Shown: in pieces, positions 35,811-44,828 of the stretch
Layout: each line of letters starts with the position of its first letter
How positions within the stretch are numbered: position 1 is the first letter of the stretch
Assembly (NCBI GenBank): GCA_944326855.1
Contig: CALVFO010000001.1
Span: 60,082-124,081, forward strand
DNA: 64,000 bases
Reading direction: 5' to 3'
Origin: an uncultured Alistipes sp.
Lineage (GTDB): Bacteria > Bacteroidota > Bacteroidia > Bacteroidales > Rikenellaceae
Program-made: the position numbers and the translations under genes
The notes under the pieces: model-generated
Databases searched by the model: none
Told to the model about the DNA's origin: nothing
What the model saw: only the letters and a program-made list of their open reading frames with translations

Positions 35811-37520
35811 ATGTGGGAAAAGGATCGGACAAGTAGTAAGCAAATGAACTTCCAAGAGAAAGCTGCCCTGATGTTCGTCTTCATCATGCTGATGCCGAAT
35901 ATTCTGCTTGCCTGCACGGAAGACTATTCCGCAGCGGCGATTGCGGCGTCCCTGCTTCTGCCGGGAGCCTGCTATCTGTTATGGAGCATGATCTTGCGAC
36001 GTCCGGGCGCCATGATCTTGTGGGCCTTGCCGATGATGATTCTCGGAGCGTTCCAAATCGTCCTGATCTATCTGTTCGGAGGATCGATCATCGCCGTGGA
36101 CATGTTCACCAATCTGTTCACCACCAATGCCTCGGAAGCCGGAGAACTCTTAGGCAGTCTGTGGCCGTCGATACTGTTCGTCTGTCTGCTTTATATTCCG
36201 CTGATCGCGGTCGGTATCGTCTCCCTGCGCCGGAAAACCCACTATCGTCCGGCATTCCGACGTCGGAGCCTCTATACAGCCGTCGGCATGTTGTTGGGAG
36301 GTATTTTATGCTCCTGGCTGGCTGCTCAACGGCCTGATTACGGCATCCGATACCAGGTTTTTCCCGCCAATGTCATCTACAACATCAAACTGACGCTCGA
36401 CAAGTGGAACCGAAGCCTGCACTATCCCGAAACCTCCCGCGATTTCACGTTCCACGCCCATAAAGAACAAAAAAGTTCCCAACGTGAAATTTATGTACTG
36501 GTGATCGGCGAAGCCTCCCGGGCCGACAACTGGAGCCTGTTCGGATACGAACGCCAAACGACCCCGCGACTGGCCAAACGAGAAGGTTTGGTGCCGTTCA
36601 ACAACGTACTGACCCAATGCAATGCCACCCATAAAAGCGTTCCCATCATCCTGTCCCCGGTTTCGGCCAAAAATTTCAACGACATCTACAGCGAAAAAAG
36701 CCTGATTACGGCCTTTAAAGAAGCCGGATTCCGAACACTGTTCATCTCCAACCAGGTTCCGAACCGTTCGCTGATCGATTATTTTTCGGAAGAAGCCGAA
36801 GAACGGATCGACATCAGTCCCCGGGAAGGGACGCTAATCACCGACAACCGCCCGGACGGAGACATGTTGCCTTTTATCCGGGAAAAAATAGCCGATACCA
36901 CCCTCGGGAACCTGTTGATCGTCCTGCACACCTACGGGTCTCATTACAACTATTATCATCGTTATCCCCGCGAATTTGCCCTTTACCAACCCGATCTGGT
37001 CTCCTCGATCAACCGACGCAATCGCACCGAAGTCGTCAACGCCTACGACAACAGCGTCTATTATACCGATTTCGTACTCGACGAGATCATATCGACCCTG
37101 GAACAAAGCGGCGACTGTACGGCTCTGTTCTACATCTCGGATCACGGGGAAGATCTCATGGACGATCGTCGTCACCGTTTTCTGCACGCTTCCCCCACTC
37201 CGACGTACTATCAGCTGCACGTAGCTTGTTTCGGGTGGTTTTCGCCCTCCTACCGGGAAACATTCCCCGAAAAATACAAGGCGGCTCAAGAGAACGTCGC
37301 CAAACCAGCCACTACCGCTACCGCCTTCCATACGATAACCGATATGGCCTCGCTGCAGAGTCCCTATATCGTTCCGACCCGTTCCCTGGTTTCGGATCGC
37401 TACCGGCAGGGGCCGCGCATGTATCTCAACGATCATGACAAAGCGGTAGCCGTCACGGATGCCGGCCTCAAGAAACAAGATTTCGAGGTCTTCCAACAAC
37501 GGGGCCTGCTGACCGAATAA
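35811..37520 (+). CDS. Phosphoethanolamine transferase, EptA/sulfatase family
   Basis: A 569-residue inner-membrane enzyme. About five N-terminal helices (to about residue 175) precede a periplasmic sulfatase-like domain. EptA-family motifs: YVLVIGEASRADNWSLFGY near 225, the nucleophile region TQCNATHKSVP near 268 (the Thr is the likely phospho-acceptor), and YISDHGEDLMDDRRHRFLHA near 440 with metal ligands. The family transfers phosphoethanolamine to lipid A or other glycans; some homologues modify surface polymers. The first ATG is 35811; MNFQEKAALM at 35844 is equally possible. Last of three envelope genes, with a terminator at 37543-37573. Polymyxin resistance is conceivable but not shown. 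Confidence 0.83.
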   Translation: MWEKDRTSSKQMNFQEKAALMFVFIMLMPNILLACTEDYSAAAIAASLLLPGACYLLWSMILRRPGAMILWALPMMILGAFQIVLIYLFGGSIIAVDMFTNLFTTNASEAGELLGSLWPSILFVCLLYIPLIAVGIVSLRRKTHYRPAFRRRSLYTAVGMLLGGILCSWLAAQRPDYGIRYQVFPANVIYNIKLTLDKWNRSLHYPETSRDFTFHAHKEQKSSQREIYVLVIGEASRADNWSLFGYERQTTPRLAKREGLVPFNNVLTQCNATHKSVPIILSPVSAKNFNDIYSEKSLITAFKEAGFRTLFISNQVPNRSLIDYFSEEAEERIDISPREGTLITDNRPDGDMLPFIREKIADTTLGNLLIVLHTYGSHYNYYHRYPREFALYQPDLVSSINRRNRTEVVNAYDNSVYYTDFVLDEIISTLEQSGDCTALFYISDHGEDLMDDRRHRFLHASPTPTYYQLHVACFGWFSPSYRETFPEKYKAAQENVAKPATTATAFHTITDMASLQSPYIVPTRSLVSDRYRQGPRMYLNDHDKAVAVTDAGLKKQDFEVFQQRGLLTE

Positions 37521-37542
37521 AATGCGCCTTCCCGAATCGTTT

Positions 37543-37573
37543 GCCGGAATGTACTTGTCATTCCGGCTTTTTT
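37543..37573 (+). terminator. Terminator of the envelope operon
   Basis: GCCGGAATG (37543-37551) pairs perfectly with CATTCCGGC (37559-37567), loop TACTTGT, followed by T6. A second, 7-bp hairpin (CTCCCCG/CGGGGAG, 37597-37616) lies just beyond. Confidence 0.9.
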
Positions 37574-37726
37574 AGTCTCCATTCCCACACCCGCTGCTCC
37601 CCGGATATTCGGGGAGTCTTTCCGGGTAAACGTATCCGACACACCCCGTTAAAGCCCACTACAAATACTAATAATCAAATATTTACAGAAGCTATCAATC
37701 ACACTTAACGTATAAAATACAGTAAC

Positions 37727-37758
37727 TTTAGGTTTGCCGAAAAATAATTGTAACTTTG
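37727..37758 (+). promoter_or_regulatory. Promoter of the xylose operon
   Basis: TTTA (37727-37730), a 20-base spacer and TAACTTTG (37751-37758), a good TAnnTTTG fit, 25 bases before the ATG of the Nudix regulator. A second TAACTTTA lies just upstream (37723-37730). Confidence 0.6.
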
Positions 37759-37782
37759 TATAGAAGCAGTTCGGCAAGGCCC

Positions 37783-38529
37783 ATGGTTCCCCAGATCAAT
37801 CCTTCCTTATCGGTCGATTGCGTGGTTTTCGGCTTCGACGGTCGTTCGCTCAAAGTTCTGTTGATCGAACGCCGCTCCCCTCTGCGCAACGAAGAAGAGG
37901 AACCCGATTTCAAATTGCCCGGCAGTCTGATCTTCGAACACGAAACCGTCGACGAGGCCGCCCATCGGGTACTGAAACAATATACCGATCGTCAGGGGAT
38001 TTATCTGTGCCAACTGCATGTTTTCTCGGAGCCCGACCGTATCAAGGGGGAAGAGTTGGAATGGTTGCAGGCTCACTACCGGGTCACGACCTCCCGGGTG
38101 GTAACCGTAGCTTACTATATGCTGGTCAAACTGGATGATGCGCTGCAGACGGATGTCCGTACGCGCGGTGCCCGCTGGATCGACCTGGAGGCCATCCACC
38201 AGCTGGCTATGGACCACAAGCACATCCTGGCTCACGCCCTCGAAACCCTGAGCAAACAGTTGATGACCGAACCGATTGCCTTCGAATTGCTACCCCGGAA
38301 GTTCACGCTGCGGCAACTGCAGGATCTTTATGAAGGCATTTTGGGAATCGAAATCGACAACCGGAATTTCCGCAAAAAAGTGCTCTCCTCGGACTACATC
38401 GTCCCTACGGGCGAACGGGAAAAACAAGTGCCCCACAAACCGGCCATGTACTATACGTTCAACCGACAGAAGTTTCGCAAAGATACCCGGCAGAAATTCC
38501 GGCTCAATTTTATCAACTGGCAACTTTAA
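37783..38529 (+). CDS. Nudix-domain transcriptional regulator of pentose genes (AraR/NrtR type)
   Basis: A 248-residue protein: a Nudix-like N-terminal domain (about 5-150, LSVDCVVFGFDGRSLKVLL, then FKLPGSLIFEHETVDEAAHRVL) followed by a winged-helix domain (about 160-245, FTLRQLQDLYEGILGIEIDNRNFRKKVL). The canonical Nudix box is eroded: GSLIFEHETVDEAAHRVL lacks the REUXEE core, as in NrtR-like regulators that bind a sugar derivative instead of hydrolysing nucleotides. In Bacteroides the related AraR controls arabinose use. A TTG start at 37756 is possible but overlaps the promoter, so ATG 37783 is used. It is 14 bases before xylB, so it probably senses xylose or a phosphorylated pentose and controls this operon. 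Confidence 0.85.
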   Translation: MVPQINPSLSVDCVVFGFDGRSLKVLLIERRSPLRNEEEEPDFKLPGSLIFEHETVDEAAHRVLKQYTDRQGIYLCQLHVFSEPDRIKGEELEWLQAHYRVTTSRVVTVAYYMLVKLDDALQTDVRTRGARWIDLEAIHQLAMDHKHILAHALETLSKQLMTEPIAFELLPRKFTLRQLQDLYEGILGIEIDNRNFRKKVLSSDYIVPTGEREKQVPHKPAMYYTFNRQKFRKDTRQKFRLNFINWQL

Positions 38530-38543
38530 GTAACCCTGACTCT

Positions 38544-40037
38544 ATGTATACTTTAGGTATCGACATCGGCAGTTCGTCTGTCAAAGTCGCTTTGTTGGAT
38601 CTCGTTTCAGGCCAATGTGCCGAATCGGTCACCTTACCTCAACAGGAGATGCCCATCGACGCCCCTCAACCGGGCTGGGCCGAACAAGACCCTCAAATGT
38701 GGTGGCAGTATGCCGCTCAGGGGATCCGGACTCTGATGCGGGACCGCAAGCCGGACAGTGTCCGGGCCATCGGAATCACCTACCAAATGCACGGACTGGT
38801 CTGCCTCGACCGGGAGGGAAACCCGCTGCGCAAATCCATCATCTGGTGCGACAGTCGGGCCGTAGATCAGGGAAAACGAGCCCTGGAAGCCTTGGGGCGT
38901 CAACGATGTCTGGAGGAATTGCTCAACTACCCGGGCAACTTCACCGCCTCGAAACTGGCCTGGGTCAAAGAACACGAACCGGATGTATTTGCCCGGGTAG
39001 ATCGATTCATGTTGCCGGGCGACTATATCCTGTATCGTCTCTCCGGCGAAAAATCGACTACCTTCAGCGGATTGTCCGAACAGATTCTCTGGGACTTCAA
39101 ACACGACCGTCGGGCCGATTTTCTGATCGACTATTACGGGATCGATCCGCAGACGATCCCCGAGCCCGAACCTTCATTGGGCATTCAGGCCCGACTGAGT
39201 TCGGAGGCCGCTCACGAACTGGGACTCGCTCCCGACACGCCCATCGCCTACCGGGCCGGCGACCAACCCAACAACGCCTTCTCGCTGAATGTCATGGAAC
39301 CGGGCGAAGTAGCGGCCACCGGCGGTACGTCGGGGGTTATCTACGGGGTGACCGATCGTCCCGAAGCCGACCGTCTTTCCCGTGTAAACACCTTTCTGCA
39401 TGTGAACCACGCTCCTCAAACGCCTCGGTACGGCGTGTTGCTCTGTATCAACGGCACCGGTATTCTCAACGCCTGGATCAAACGGACAGTCTCCCCGGAG
39501 ATCAGTTACGATCAGGTCAACGAATTGGCCACCACGGTACCCGCCGGCAGCGATGGCATCACGATGCTTCCATTCGGTAACGGCGCCGAACGCATGCTGG
39601 AAAATCGCTATACGGGAGCCTGCCTGTCGGGAATCGACCTCAATCGCCACACCACGGCCCACCTGTTACGGGGAGCCCAGGAAGGGATCGCTTTTGCCTT
39701 CCGATACGGATTGGACATCATGCGGGAAATGGGTCTCGAAGCCCGGGTGATCCGGGCCGGGAAAGCCAATCTGTTCCTCAGTCCGCTGTTCCGACAAACC
39801 CTCTCCACGATCTGCGACGTCGACATCGAATTGTACAACACCGACGGTTCGCTGGGCGCCGCACGAGGAGCCGCCCTGGGGGCCGGGCTCTACCGGGATC
39901 GGACCGAAGCCTTCGCCTCGTTGAGCAAGCTCTCGGAAGTTCATCCCTGTCCGCAAGAGTCCGCATCCCTGGAAGAGGCCTACTCGCGCTGGAAAGCCGA
40001 ATTGCAGAACCGGCTCGACGCTTCCGTTTTATCGTAA
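38544..40037 (+). CDS. xylB: Xylulokinase
   Basis: A 497-residue FGGY-family sugar kinase that phosphorylates xylulose. The N-terminal ATP-binding motif is GIDIGSSSVKVALLD. IGITYQMHGLVCLDREG and IIWCDSRAVDQG lie in the first domain, as in XylB. The C-terminal domain has ATGGTSGVIYG and GAARGAALGAGLY near the end. Its neighbours decide the substrate: xylA 39 bases downstream, then a xylose-type symporter. Length is normal. The phosphorylated product enters the pentose phosphate route, in which Rpe (23697) also acts. Confidence 0.93.
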   Translation: MYTLGIDIGSSSVKVALLDLVSGQCAESVTLPQQEMPIDAPQPGWAEQDPQMWWQYAAQGIRTLMRDRKPDSVRAIGITYQMHGLVCLDREGNPLRKSIIWCDSRAVDQGKRALEALGRQRCLEELLNYPGNFTASKLAWVKEHEPDVFARVDRFMLPGDYILYRLSGEKSTTFSGLSEQILWDFKHDRRADFLIDYYGIDPQTIPEPEPSLGIQARLSSEAAHELGLAPDTPIAYRAGDQPNNAFSLNVMEPGEVAATGGTSGVIYGVTDRPEADRLSRVNTFLHVNHAPQTPRYGVLLCINGTGILNAWIKRTVSPEISYDQVNELATTVPAGSDGITMLPFGNGAERMLENRYTGACLSGIDLNRHTTAHLLRGAQEGIAFAFRYGLDIMREMGLEARVIRAGKANLFLSPLFRQTLSTICDVDIELYNTDGSLGAARGAALGAGLYRDRTEAFASLSKLSEVHPCPQESASLEEAYSRWKAELQNRLDASVLS

Positions 40038-40076
40038 GTCTTCTTTTCAAAATTAAACCATAAAAAATCAAACGCT

Positions 40077-41387
40077 ATGGAATCCATGTTCTCAAAAATC
40101 GGTAAAATCCCTTACGAAGGGCCCGAATCGAAAAATCCGCTGGCATTTCGCTGGTACGATGAAAACCGGCTGGTCGGCGGCAAGACCCTGAAAGAACACC
40201 TGCGTTTCGCCATCGCATACTGGCATTCGTTCTGTGCCGACGGCACCGATCAGTTCGGAGGCGGGACCCATCATTTCCCTTGGGAAGGCATCTCCGACCC
40301 GGTGGAACAGGCCAAAGCCAAAATGGATTCGGCTTTCGACTTCTTTGTCAAGATCGGCGCTCCCTACTATTGTTTTCACGATGTGGATCTGATTCGGGAA
40401 GGCTCCAACGTAGCCGCATACGAAAAAAACATGCAGGCCATTGTCGACTATGCCAAAGCCAAACAACAGGAAACCGGCGTCAAACTGCTGTGGGGAACGG
40501 CCAATGTTTTCGGTAACGCCCGCTACATGAACGGGGCCGCCACCAACCCCGATTTCAACGCCGTAGCCTATGCCGGCACGCAAATCAAAAACGCCATCGA
40601 CGCCACCATCGCTCTGGGCGGTGAAAACTACGTGTTCTGGGGCGGACGCGAAGGGTACATGTCGCTGCTGAACACCGACATGAAACGCGAAAAGGATCAT
40701 CTGGCCATGATGCTGACCATGGCCCGCGACTACGCCCGTCGCAACGGGTTCAAAGGCACCTTCCTGGTGGAACCCAAACCGATGGAACCGACCAAACACC
40801 AGTACGATTACGACACCGAAACGGTGATCGGTTTCCTGCGCCACTACGGACTGGATAAAGACTTCAAGGTCAACATCGAGGTAAACCACGCTACCCTGGC
40901 CGGCCACACCTTCGACCATGAATTGCAATGTGCCGCCGACGCCGGCATGCTGGGCAGCATCGACGCCAACCGCGGCGATGCCCAGAACGGCTGGGATACC
41001 GACCAGTTCCCCGTCAACCTGCAGGAAACCGTGGAAGCCATGCTGGTCATTCTCCGCAACGGCGGGTTGGGCACCGGCGGGATCAACTTCGACGCCAAAA
41101 CGCGACGCAACTCCACCGACGTGGAAGACCTGTTCATTGCCCATATTACCGGAATGGACACCTTTGCCCGTGGCCTGATCATCGCCGACGAGCTGTTGCG
41201 CAACTCCCCGTTGGAAAGTTGGCGCAAGGAACGTTACGCTTCGTTCGATGCCGGACAGGGCGCCCTGTTCGAACAGGGAAAACTGACCCTCGAAGCCCTG
41301 CGCGATGCAGCTGCCGCCCACGGCGAACCGGCCACCACGAGTGGTAAACAGGAAAAATACGAACAACTCCTGACGATGTACCTCTAA
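40077..41387 (+). CDS. xylA: Xylose isomerase
   Basis: A 436-residue class II xylose isomerase converting D-xylose to D-xylulose. Metal-site motifs in order: [10 protein letters not shown] near residue 98 (catalytic His), [16 protein letters not shown] near 183, [18 protein letters not shown] near 230, [17 protein letters not shown] and [10 protein letters not shown] near 297. The 436-residue length with the extended N-terminus marks class II enzymes, as in Bacteroides, Thermotoga and E. coli. Second enzyme gene of the operon, 39 bases after xylB, and followed by a hairpin terminator at 41398 that may only partly stop transcription before xylE. Confidence 0.97.
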   Translation: MESMFSKIGKIPYEGPESKNPLAFRWYDENRLVGGKTLKEHLRFAIAYWHSFCADGTDQFGGGTHHFPWEGISDPVEQAKAKMDSAFDFFVKIGAPYYCFHDVDLIREGSNVAAYEKNMQAIVDYAKAKQQETGVKLLWGTANVFGNARYMNGAATNPDFNAVAYAGTQIKNAIDATIALGGENYVFWGGREGYMSLLNTDMKREKDHLAMMLTMARDYARRNGFKGTFLVEPKPMEPTKHQYDYDTETVIGFLRHYGLDKDFKVNIEVNHATLAGHTFDHELQCAADAGMLGSIDANRGDAQNGWDTDQFPVNLQETVEAMLVILRNGGLGTGGINFDAKTRRNSTDVEDLFIAHITGMDTFARGLIIADELLRNSPLESWRKERYASFDAGQGALFEQGKLTLEALRDAAAAHGEPATTSGKQEKYEQLLTMYL

Positions 41388-41397
41388 CCGAATTCCA

Positions 41398-41440
41398 CCC
41401 CGGAATCAGGCCTCAATCCCTGTTCCGGGGTTTCTTCTTC
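41398..41440 (+). terminator. Terminator-like hairpin between xylA and xylE
   Basis: CCCCGGAA-T-CAGG (41398-41410) pairs with CCTG-TTCCGGGG (41419-41430) with one bulged base, followed by TTTCTTCTTC. It leaves only 15 bases to the xylE start, so partial read-through probably sets the ratio of transporter to enzymes. Confidence 0.75.
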
Positions 41441-41455
41441 CTAAAACCGACCTGA

Positions 41456-42865
41456 ATGAAAAACAATGCGAGTTATCTGATGTTCCTGACCCTGGTGGCC
41501 ACCCTGGGAGGATTGCTTTTCGGCTACGATACGGCGGTCATCTCGGGAACCGTAAAATACCTGGAAATCAATTTTGTTGCACCCCTTGCACTGGAAGAAA
41601 CAGCCGCCAGTTCGTTGTTAGGCTTCGCCGTATCGAGCGCCCTGATCGGATGTATTCTGGGGGGATTGGTGGGCGGCTACATGGCGAACCGGTTCGGACG
41701 CAAGCGCAGCCTGATGATTGCGGCCGTGCTGTTCATCGTCTCGGCCATCGGATCGGCCTACCCCGAAATGGGATTCGGATCGGGCGAAATGCATCGCTTC
41801 CTGACCCATTTCATCGTTTACCGCATCATCGGAGGCGTGGGCGTAGGAATGGCTTCGGTGCTCTCCCCCATGTATATTGCGGAAATGGCTCCGGCCGCCC
41901 GACGCGGAGGACTGGTCGCCTGGAACCAGTTTGCCATCATTTTCGGTATGCTGGTCGTCTATTTTGTCAATTATGCCATCGCCCTGAGCGGAGACGAAGC
42001 CTGGCTGACCACTACCGGCTGGCGTCTGATGTTCCTCTCGGAAGTCGTTCCGGCGGCCCTGTTGCTGATTCTGGTGACCCTGGTTCCTGAAAGTCCGCGC
42101 TGGCTGATCATGCGCGGTCGCGAAAACGACGCTCTTTCCGTACTGGAACGCATCAACGGCCCTCAAGGAGCCCAAACGGAAGCCGAAGCAATCCGAGCCT
42201 CATTCTCCCAAGTAGTACGCTCCAAACTGTTCACCTATGGGGTGACGGTGATTGTCGTGGGAATTCTGCTTTCGGTATTCCAGCAATTCATCGGCATCAA
42301 CGTCGTACTCTATTACGCACCCGAAATCTTCCGCAACATGGGCATGGGAACCAACGCAGCCCTCGCCCAAACGATCATCGTGGGCATCATCAACCTGTCG
42401 TTCACCGTACTGGCCATCTTCACGGTCGACCGTTTCGGACGCAAACCGCTGATGATTATCGGAAGCCTGGGAATGGCCGTGAGCATGTTCACGTTAGGAA
42501 TGGCCTTCTATACCCGCAGCATGGGTATCGTTGCCCTGCTGGCCATGCTCTGTTACGTGGCTTCATTCGCCATGTCATGGGGACCGATTTGCTGGGTACT
42601 GCTCTCGGAGATCTTTCCCAATTCGATCCGCAGTCAGGCCATGGCTTTGGCCGTAGCCGCCCAATGGATTGCCAACTACCTGGTATCATGGACCTTCCCG
42701 ATGATGGACAAATCGTCCTTCCTGACCGAACATTTCAACCACGGATTCGCCTACTGGATCTATGCCCTGATGGCCATCCTGTCGGCCCTGTTCATGTGGC
42801 GTTGCGTACCCGAAACCAAAGGCAAAAGCCTGGAAGAGATGGAAACCCTCTTTCCGAAAAAATAG
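41456..42865 (+). CDS. xylE: Sugar:proton symporter, MFS sugar-porter family (XylE-like)
   Basis: A 469-residue inner-membrane transporter with twelve predicted helices. Sugar-porter signatures: LFGYDTAVISGTVKYL in helix 1, NRFGRKRS after helix 2, RIIGGVGVGMASVLSPMYIAE around helix 4, PESPRWL before the central loop, QQFIGINVVLYYAPEI in helix 7, DRFGRKPL after helix 8, and PETKGKSLEEME at the C-terminus. It matches the E. coli XylE branch. The context (after xylB and xylA) makes D-xylose the likely substrate. The downstream bidirectional terminator at 42890-42924 closes the operon. Confidence 0.93.
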   Translation: MKNNASYLMFLTLVATLGGLLFGYDTAVISGTVKYLEINFVAPLALEETAASSLLGFAVSSALIGCILGGLVGGYMANRFGRKRSLMIAAVLFIVSAIGSAYPEMGFGSGEMHRFLTHFIVYRIIGGVGVGMASVLSPMYIAEMAPAARRGGLVAWNQFAIIFGMLVVYFVNYAIALSGDEAWLTTTGWRLMFLSEVVPAALLLILVTLVPESPRWLIMRGRENDALSVLERINGPQGAQTEAEAIRASFSQVVRSKLFTYGVTVIVVGILLSVFQQFIGINVVLYYAPEIFRNMGMGTNAALAQTIIVGIINLSFTVLAIFTVDRFGRKPLMIIGSLGMAVSMFTLGMAFYTRSMGIVALLAMLCYVASFAMSWGPICWVLLSEIFPNSIRSQAMALAVAAQWIANYLVSWTFPMMDKSSFLTEHFNHGFAYWIYALMAILSALFMWRCVPETKGKSLEEMETLFPKK

Positions 42866-42889
42866 AGTCTCACCTCGAGTTTCTTACCC

Positions 42890-42924
42890 AAAACGACCGA
42901 CTGCTGTCTGCAGTCGGTCGTTTT
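42890..42924. terminator. Bidirectional terminator between xylE and the YgjP-like gene
   Basis: AAAACGACCGACTGC (42890-42904) pairs perfectly over 15 bp with GCAGTCGGTCGTTTT (42910-42924), loop TGTCT, with A and T runs giving a tail in both directions. It serves the convergent genes on both sides. Confidence 0.94.
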
Positions 42925-42951
42925 CTTTTCTTCCATCCGGGTAGAACGGTT

Positions 42952-43656
42952 TTACCAACGTGTCGAATAGTTCTTCAACTGACGCCGCAGGATCAAATGA
43001 CCACCCTCGCACACTTTATCGAGCAAGGCATGAAAACGTGGCCCGTGATTTTTGTGCCGGGTATGACACAATTCGTGCAAGATCACGTAATCAATCAGCG
43101 GATCGGGCAGTTTCATCAGATGGAGACTCAATGAAATATCGTTATTGACCGAACAACTTCCCCATCGTGTATGGGTGTTCCGAATCGTTACATTGCCGCA
43201 ACGGAAACCGTTCTGTCGGGCCAGTTCCGCCACCCGCCCCGGCAAATAAGCCTTGGCCTCGATCCGCCAGGCCTCCTCGATACCGCGGTGAATCGCTTTC
43301 TGTACCCGATCCTCTTCAGGCGCCCAGGCTGCCGGATAACGTACCACGACCGTCTCCGCCACGACCCGAATGCGAATCTCATCGTTGTCGGAGGGTTCGA
43401 GACTCAGATGATGCGAACGTGTCTCATAAGGAGGCAGAATCACCCGGGGCCGATACCGTTCCGCCATCCGTTGACGTGCCCGCAATACCCATTCTTGTTT
43501 TTCTTCCAAAAAATGCAGGGCCTCCTGACGACTCATCCGACGAGGAATGGTCAGACGTACTTCTCCTCCCGGCCGCACACTGATCGACAGTCGACGGGCA
43601 CGCACACTCGGATGAATCGTAATCTCGCCCAAAACGGGATGAAGATAGGTACTCAT
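42952..43656 (-). CDS. YgjP-like zinc metallopeptidase domain protein
   Basis: A 234-residue protein of the YgjP/DUF45 (M48-related) family. The zinc motif HELCHTRHKNHGPRF is near residue 191 (HExxH with two further histidines), preceded by RNTHTRWGSCSVNNDISLS, the second family hallmark. No signal peptide or membrane segment. Function is unknown in general; some family members are linked to restriction-modification genes, but none is here. The ATG lies 2 bases after the stop of the glycosidase lipoprotein, so it is probably translated from the same message and may be an accidental passenger of that operon. Confidence 0.85.
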   Translation of the reverse strand: MSTYLHPVLGEITIHPSVRARRLSISVRPGGEVRLTIPRRMSRQEALHFLEEKQEWVLRARQRMAERYRPRVILPPYETRSHHLSLEPSDNDEIRIRVVAETVVVRYPAAWAPEEDRVQKAIHRGIEEAWRIEAKAYLPGRVAELARQNGFRCGNVTIRNTHTRWGSCSVNNDISLSLHLMKLPDPLIDYVILHELCHTRHKNHGPRFHALLDKVCEGGHLILRRQLKNYSTRW

Positions 43657-43658
43657 GG

Positions 43659-44759
43659 TTAACGGGCTTTTTCGCCGACGAAAGTAGCCTTCAGACTCAA
43701 TTTGCTCAATGTCCCGAACCTTCCCTGTGTATCGTCTTTAAAAGCCGTGAAAAACATCGTATAGGTCCCATCCTCTTCCGGAATCAACGACAGCGGGGTA
43801 CGCATCATCCGCCACCATTTCGTCACCGCAGGTTCCAGTTCGAAATGACGCAACGGGCACCAGTTCACTCCATCCCAGGAAAGCGTGTAACCCATCTTAT
43901 TCACCCAGGGGCCTCCATCCACGATGGCAATATAGACCCCATTGTCCAGTTGCGAGACGATGGGATTTTCGGCAAAGCTACGCAAATCGACCGGATTCCG
44001 ATCGCTCATCCGGCTCCAGGGTCCCTCGATCCGATCGGCCTGCGCCAACCCCACCTGCCATTGACAGGTCGACAGTTGCTGGGTCGTGGCACTGCCGTAA
44101 AAACCATACCAACGATCTCCGATCTGATAGGGGAAAAACGAATCTACGCCCTGATGTCCTTCCCAGGGATCGGGATCGACGTCATAACGCAAAATGATTT
44201 CCCGGTCGGTGTAAGGACCGCCGAAACCGTCGATCCCTTCCGTATCCGACACTGCGTGCTGAATCACGCCGTCGAACCCGGCATTGCTTACATCGGGTTC
44301 CGAAGGTTTGCCCTTGTAACAAACATAAAACAAATGCCAGCGGTTATCCTCCGGGTGAAACACCGGCATCGGGCCCCAAACCGCCGCCCGCTGCGACGTA
44401 CCCGTAAAATCGCCATCCGACTGACGAATCGTTCCTACCCGTTCCCAGGCAAGACCATCCATCGAACGCCAATGCCCCAACCGCATATTGACACAATAAG
44501 GTTCATCCACCATTTCGGCCGTCATCATGTGGTACCATGCCCCCAGTTTGACCACCCGACCCCCTTCCAACCCGTAGCGGATATCTTCGGTTCCGGGCGA
44601 ACCGCGATGAATCACCGTATCGGCACAAGCCACCACCTCAAAGCGAACGATCGTATCCTGTTCGCCGATCAATCGGGGGGTCTTTTCTCCGGAGTGACAA
44701 CTTACTCCCATCAGGGTCCAGAATACGACCCCCAGTTTTATCCATCCATATCTTTTCAT
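43659..44759 (-). CDS. Lipoprotein with five-bladed beta-propeller glycosidase-like domain (GH43/GH117-like)
   Basis: A 366-residue lipoprotein: signal peptide with lipobox-like LMGVSC, so exported and probably lipid-anchored. The rest has the repeating pattern of GH43-clan beta-propellers: WYHMMTAEMVDEPY, GLAWERVGTIRQSD, WHLFYVCYKG, RWYGFYGSAT, GVYIAIVDGG and YTMFFTAF, with acidic residues at blade starts. I recognise the fold but not the exact family. The frame opens at 44825, but the start at 44759 places the signal peptide first. It follows the 1032-residue glycosidase by 69 bases containing a 10-bp hairpin; both probably degrade the same glycan. Confidence 0.7.
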   Translation of the reverse strand: MKRYGWIKLGVVFWTLMGVSCHSGEKTPRLIGEQDTIVRFEVVACADTVIHRGSPGTEDIRYGLEGGRVVKLGAWYHMMTAEMVDEPYCVNMRLGHWRSMDGLAWERVGTIRQSDGDFTGTSQRAAVWGPMPVFHPEDNRWHLFYVCYKGKPSEPDVSNAGFDGVIQHAVSDTEGIDGFGGPYTDREIILRYDVDPDPWEGHQGVDSFFPYQIGDRWYGFYGSATTQQLSTCQWQVGLAQADRIEGPWSRMSDRNPVDLRSFAENPIVSQLDNGVYIAIVDGGPWVNKMGYTLSWDGVNWCPLRHFELEPAVTKWWRMMRTPLSLIPEEDGTYTMFFTAFKDDTQGRFGTLSKLSLKATFVGEKAR

Positions 44760-44777
44760 AGGCTCTGTTTTTAATGC

Positions 44778-44807
44778 AGGAGGGCGTCCAACCGGGAACG
44801 CCCTCCT
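44778..44807 (-). promoter_or_regulatory. Intercistronic hairpin between the two glycosidase genes
   Basis: AGGAGGGCGT (44778-44787) pairs perfectly with ACGCCCTCCT (44798-44807), 10-base loop, no T run. It sits 18 bases before the lipoprotein ATG and could affect mRNA stability or partial termination. Confidence 0.5.
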
Positions 44808-44828
44808 ATAATCCTTCGTCACCAACCG

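Noticed and set aside
37756-37782. TTG start for the Nudix regulator, giving nine extra residues
   Set aside because: The TTG lies inside the -7 promoter element, so it would not be in the message; the ATG at 37783 is preferred.
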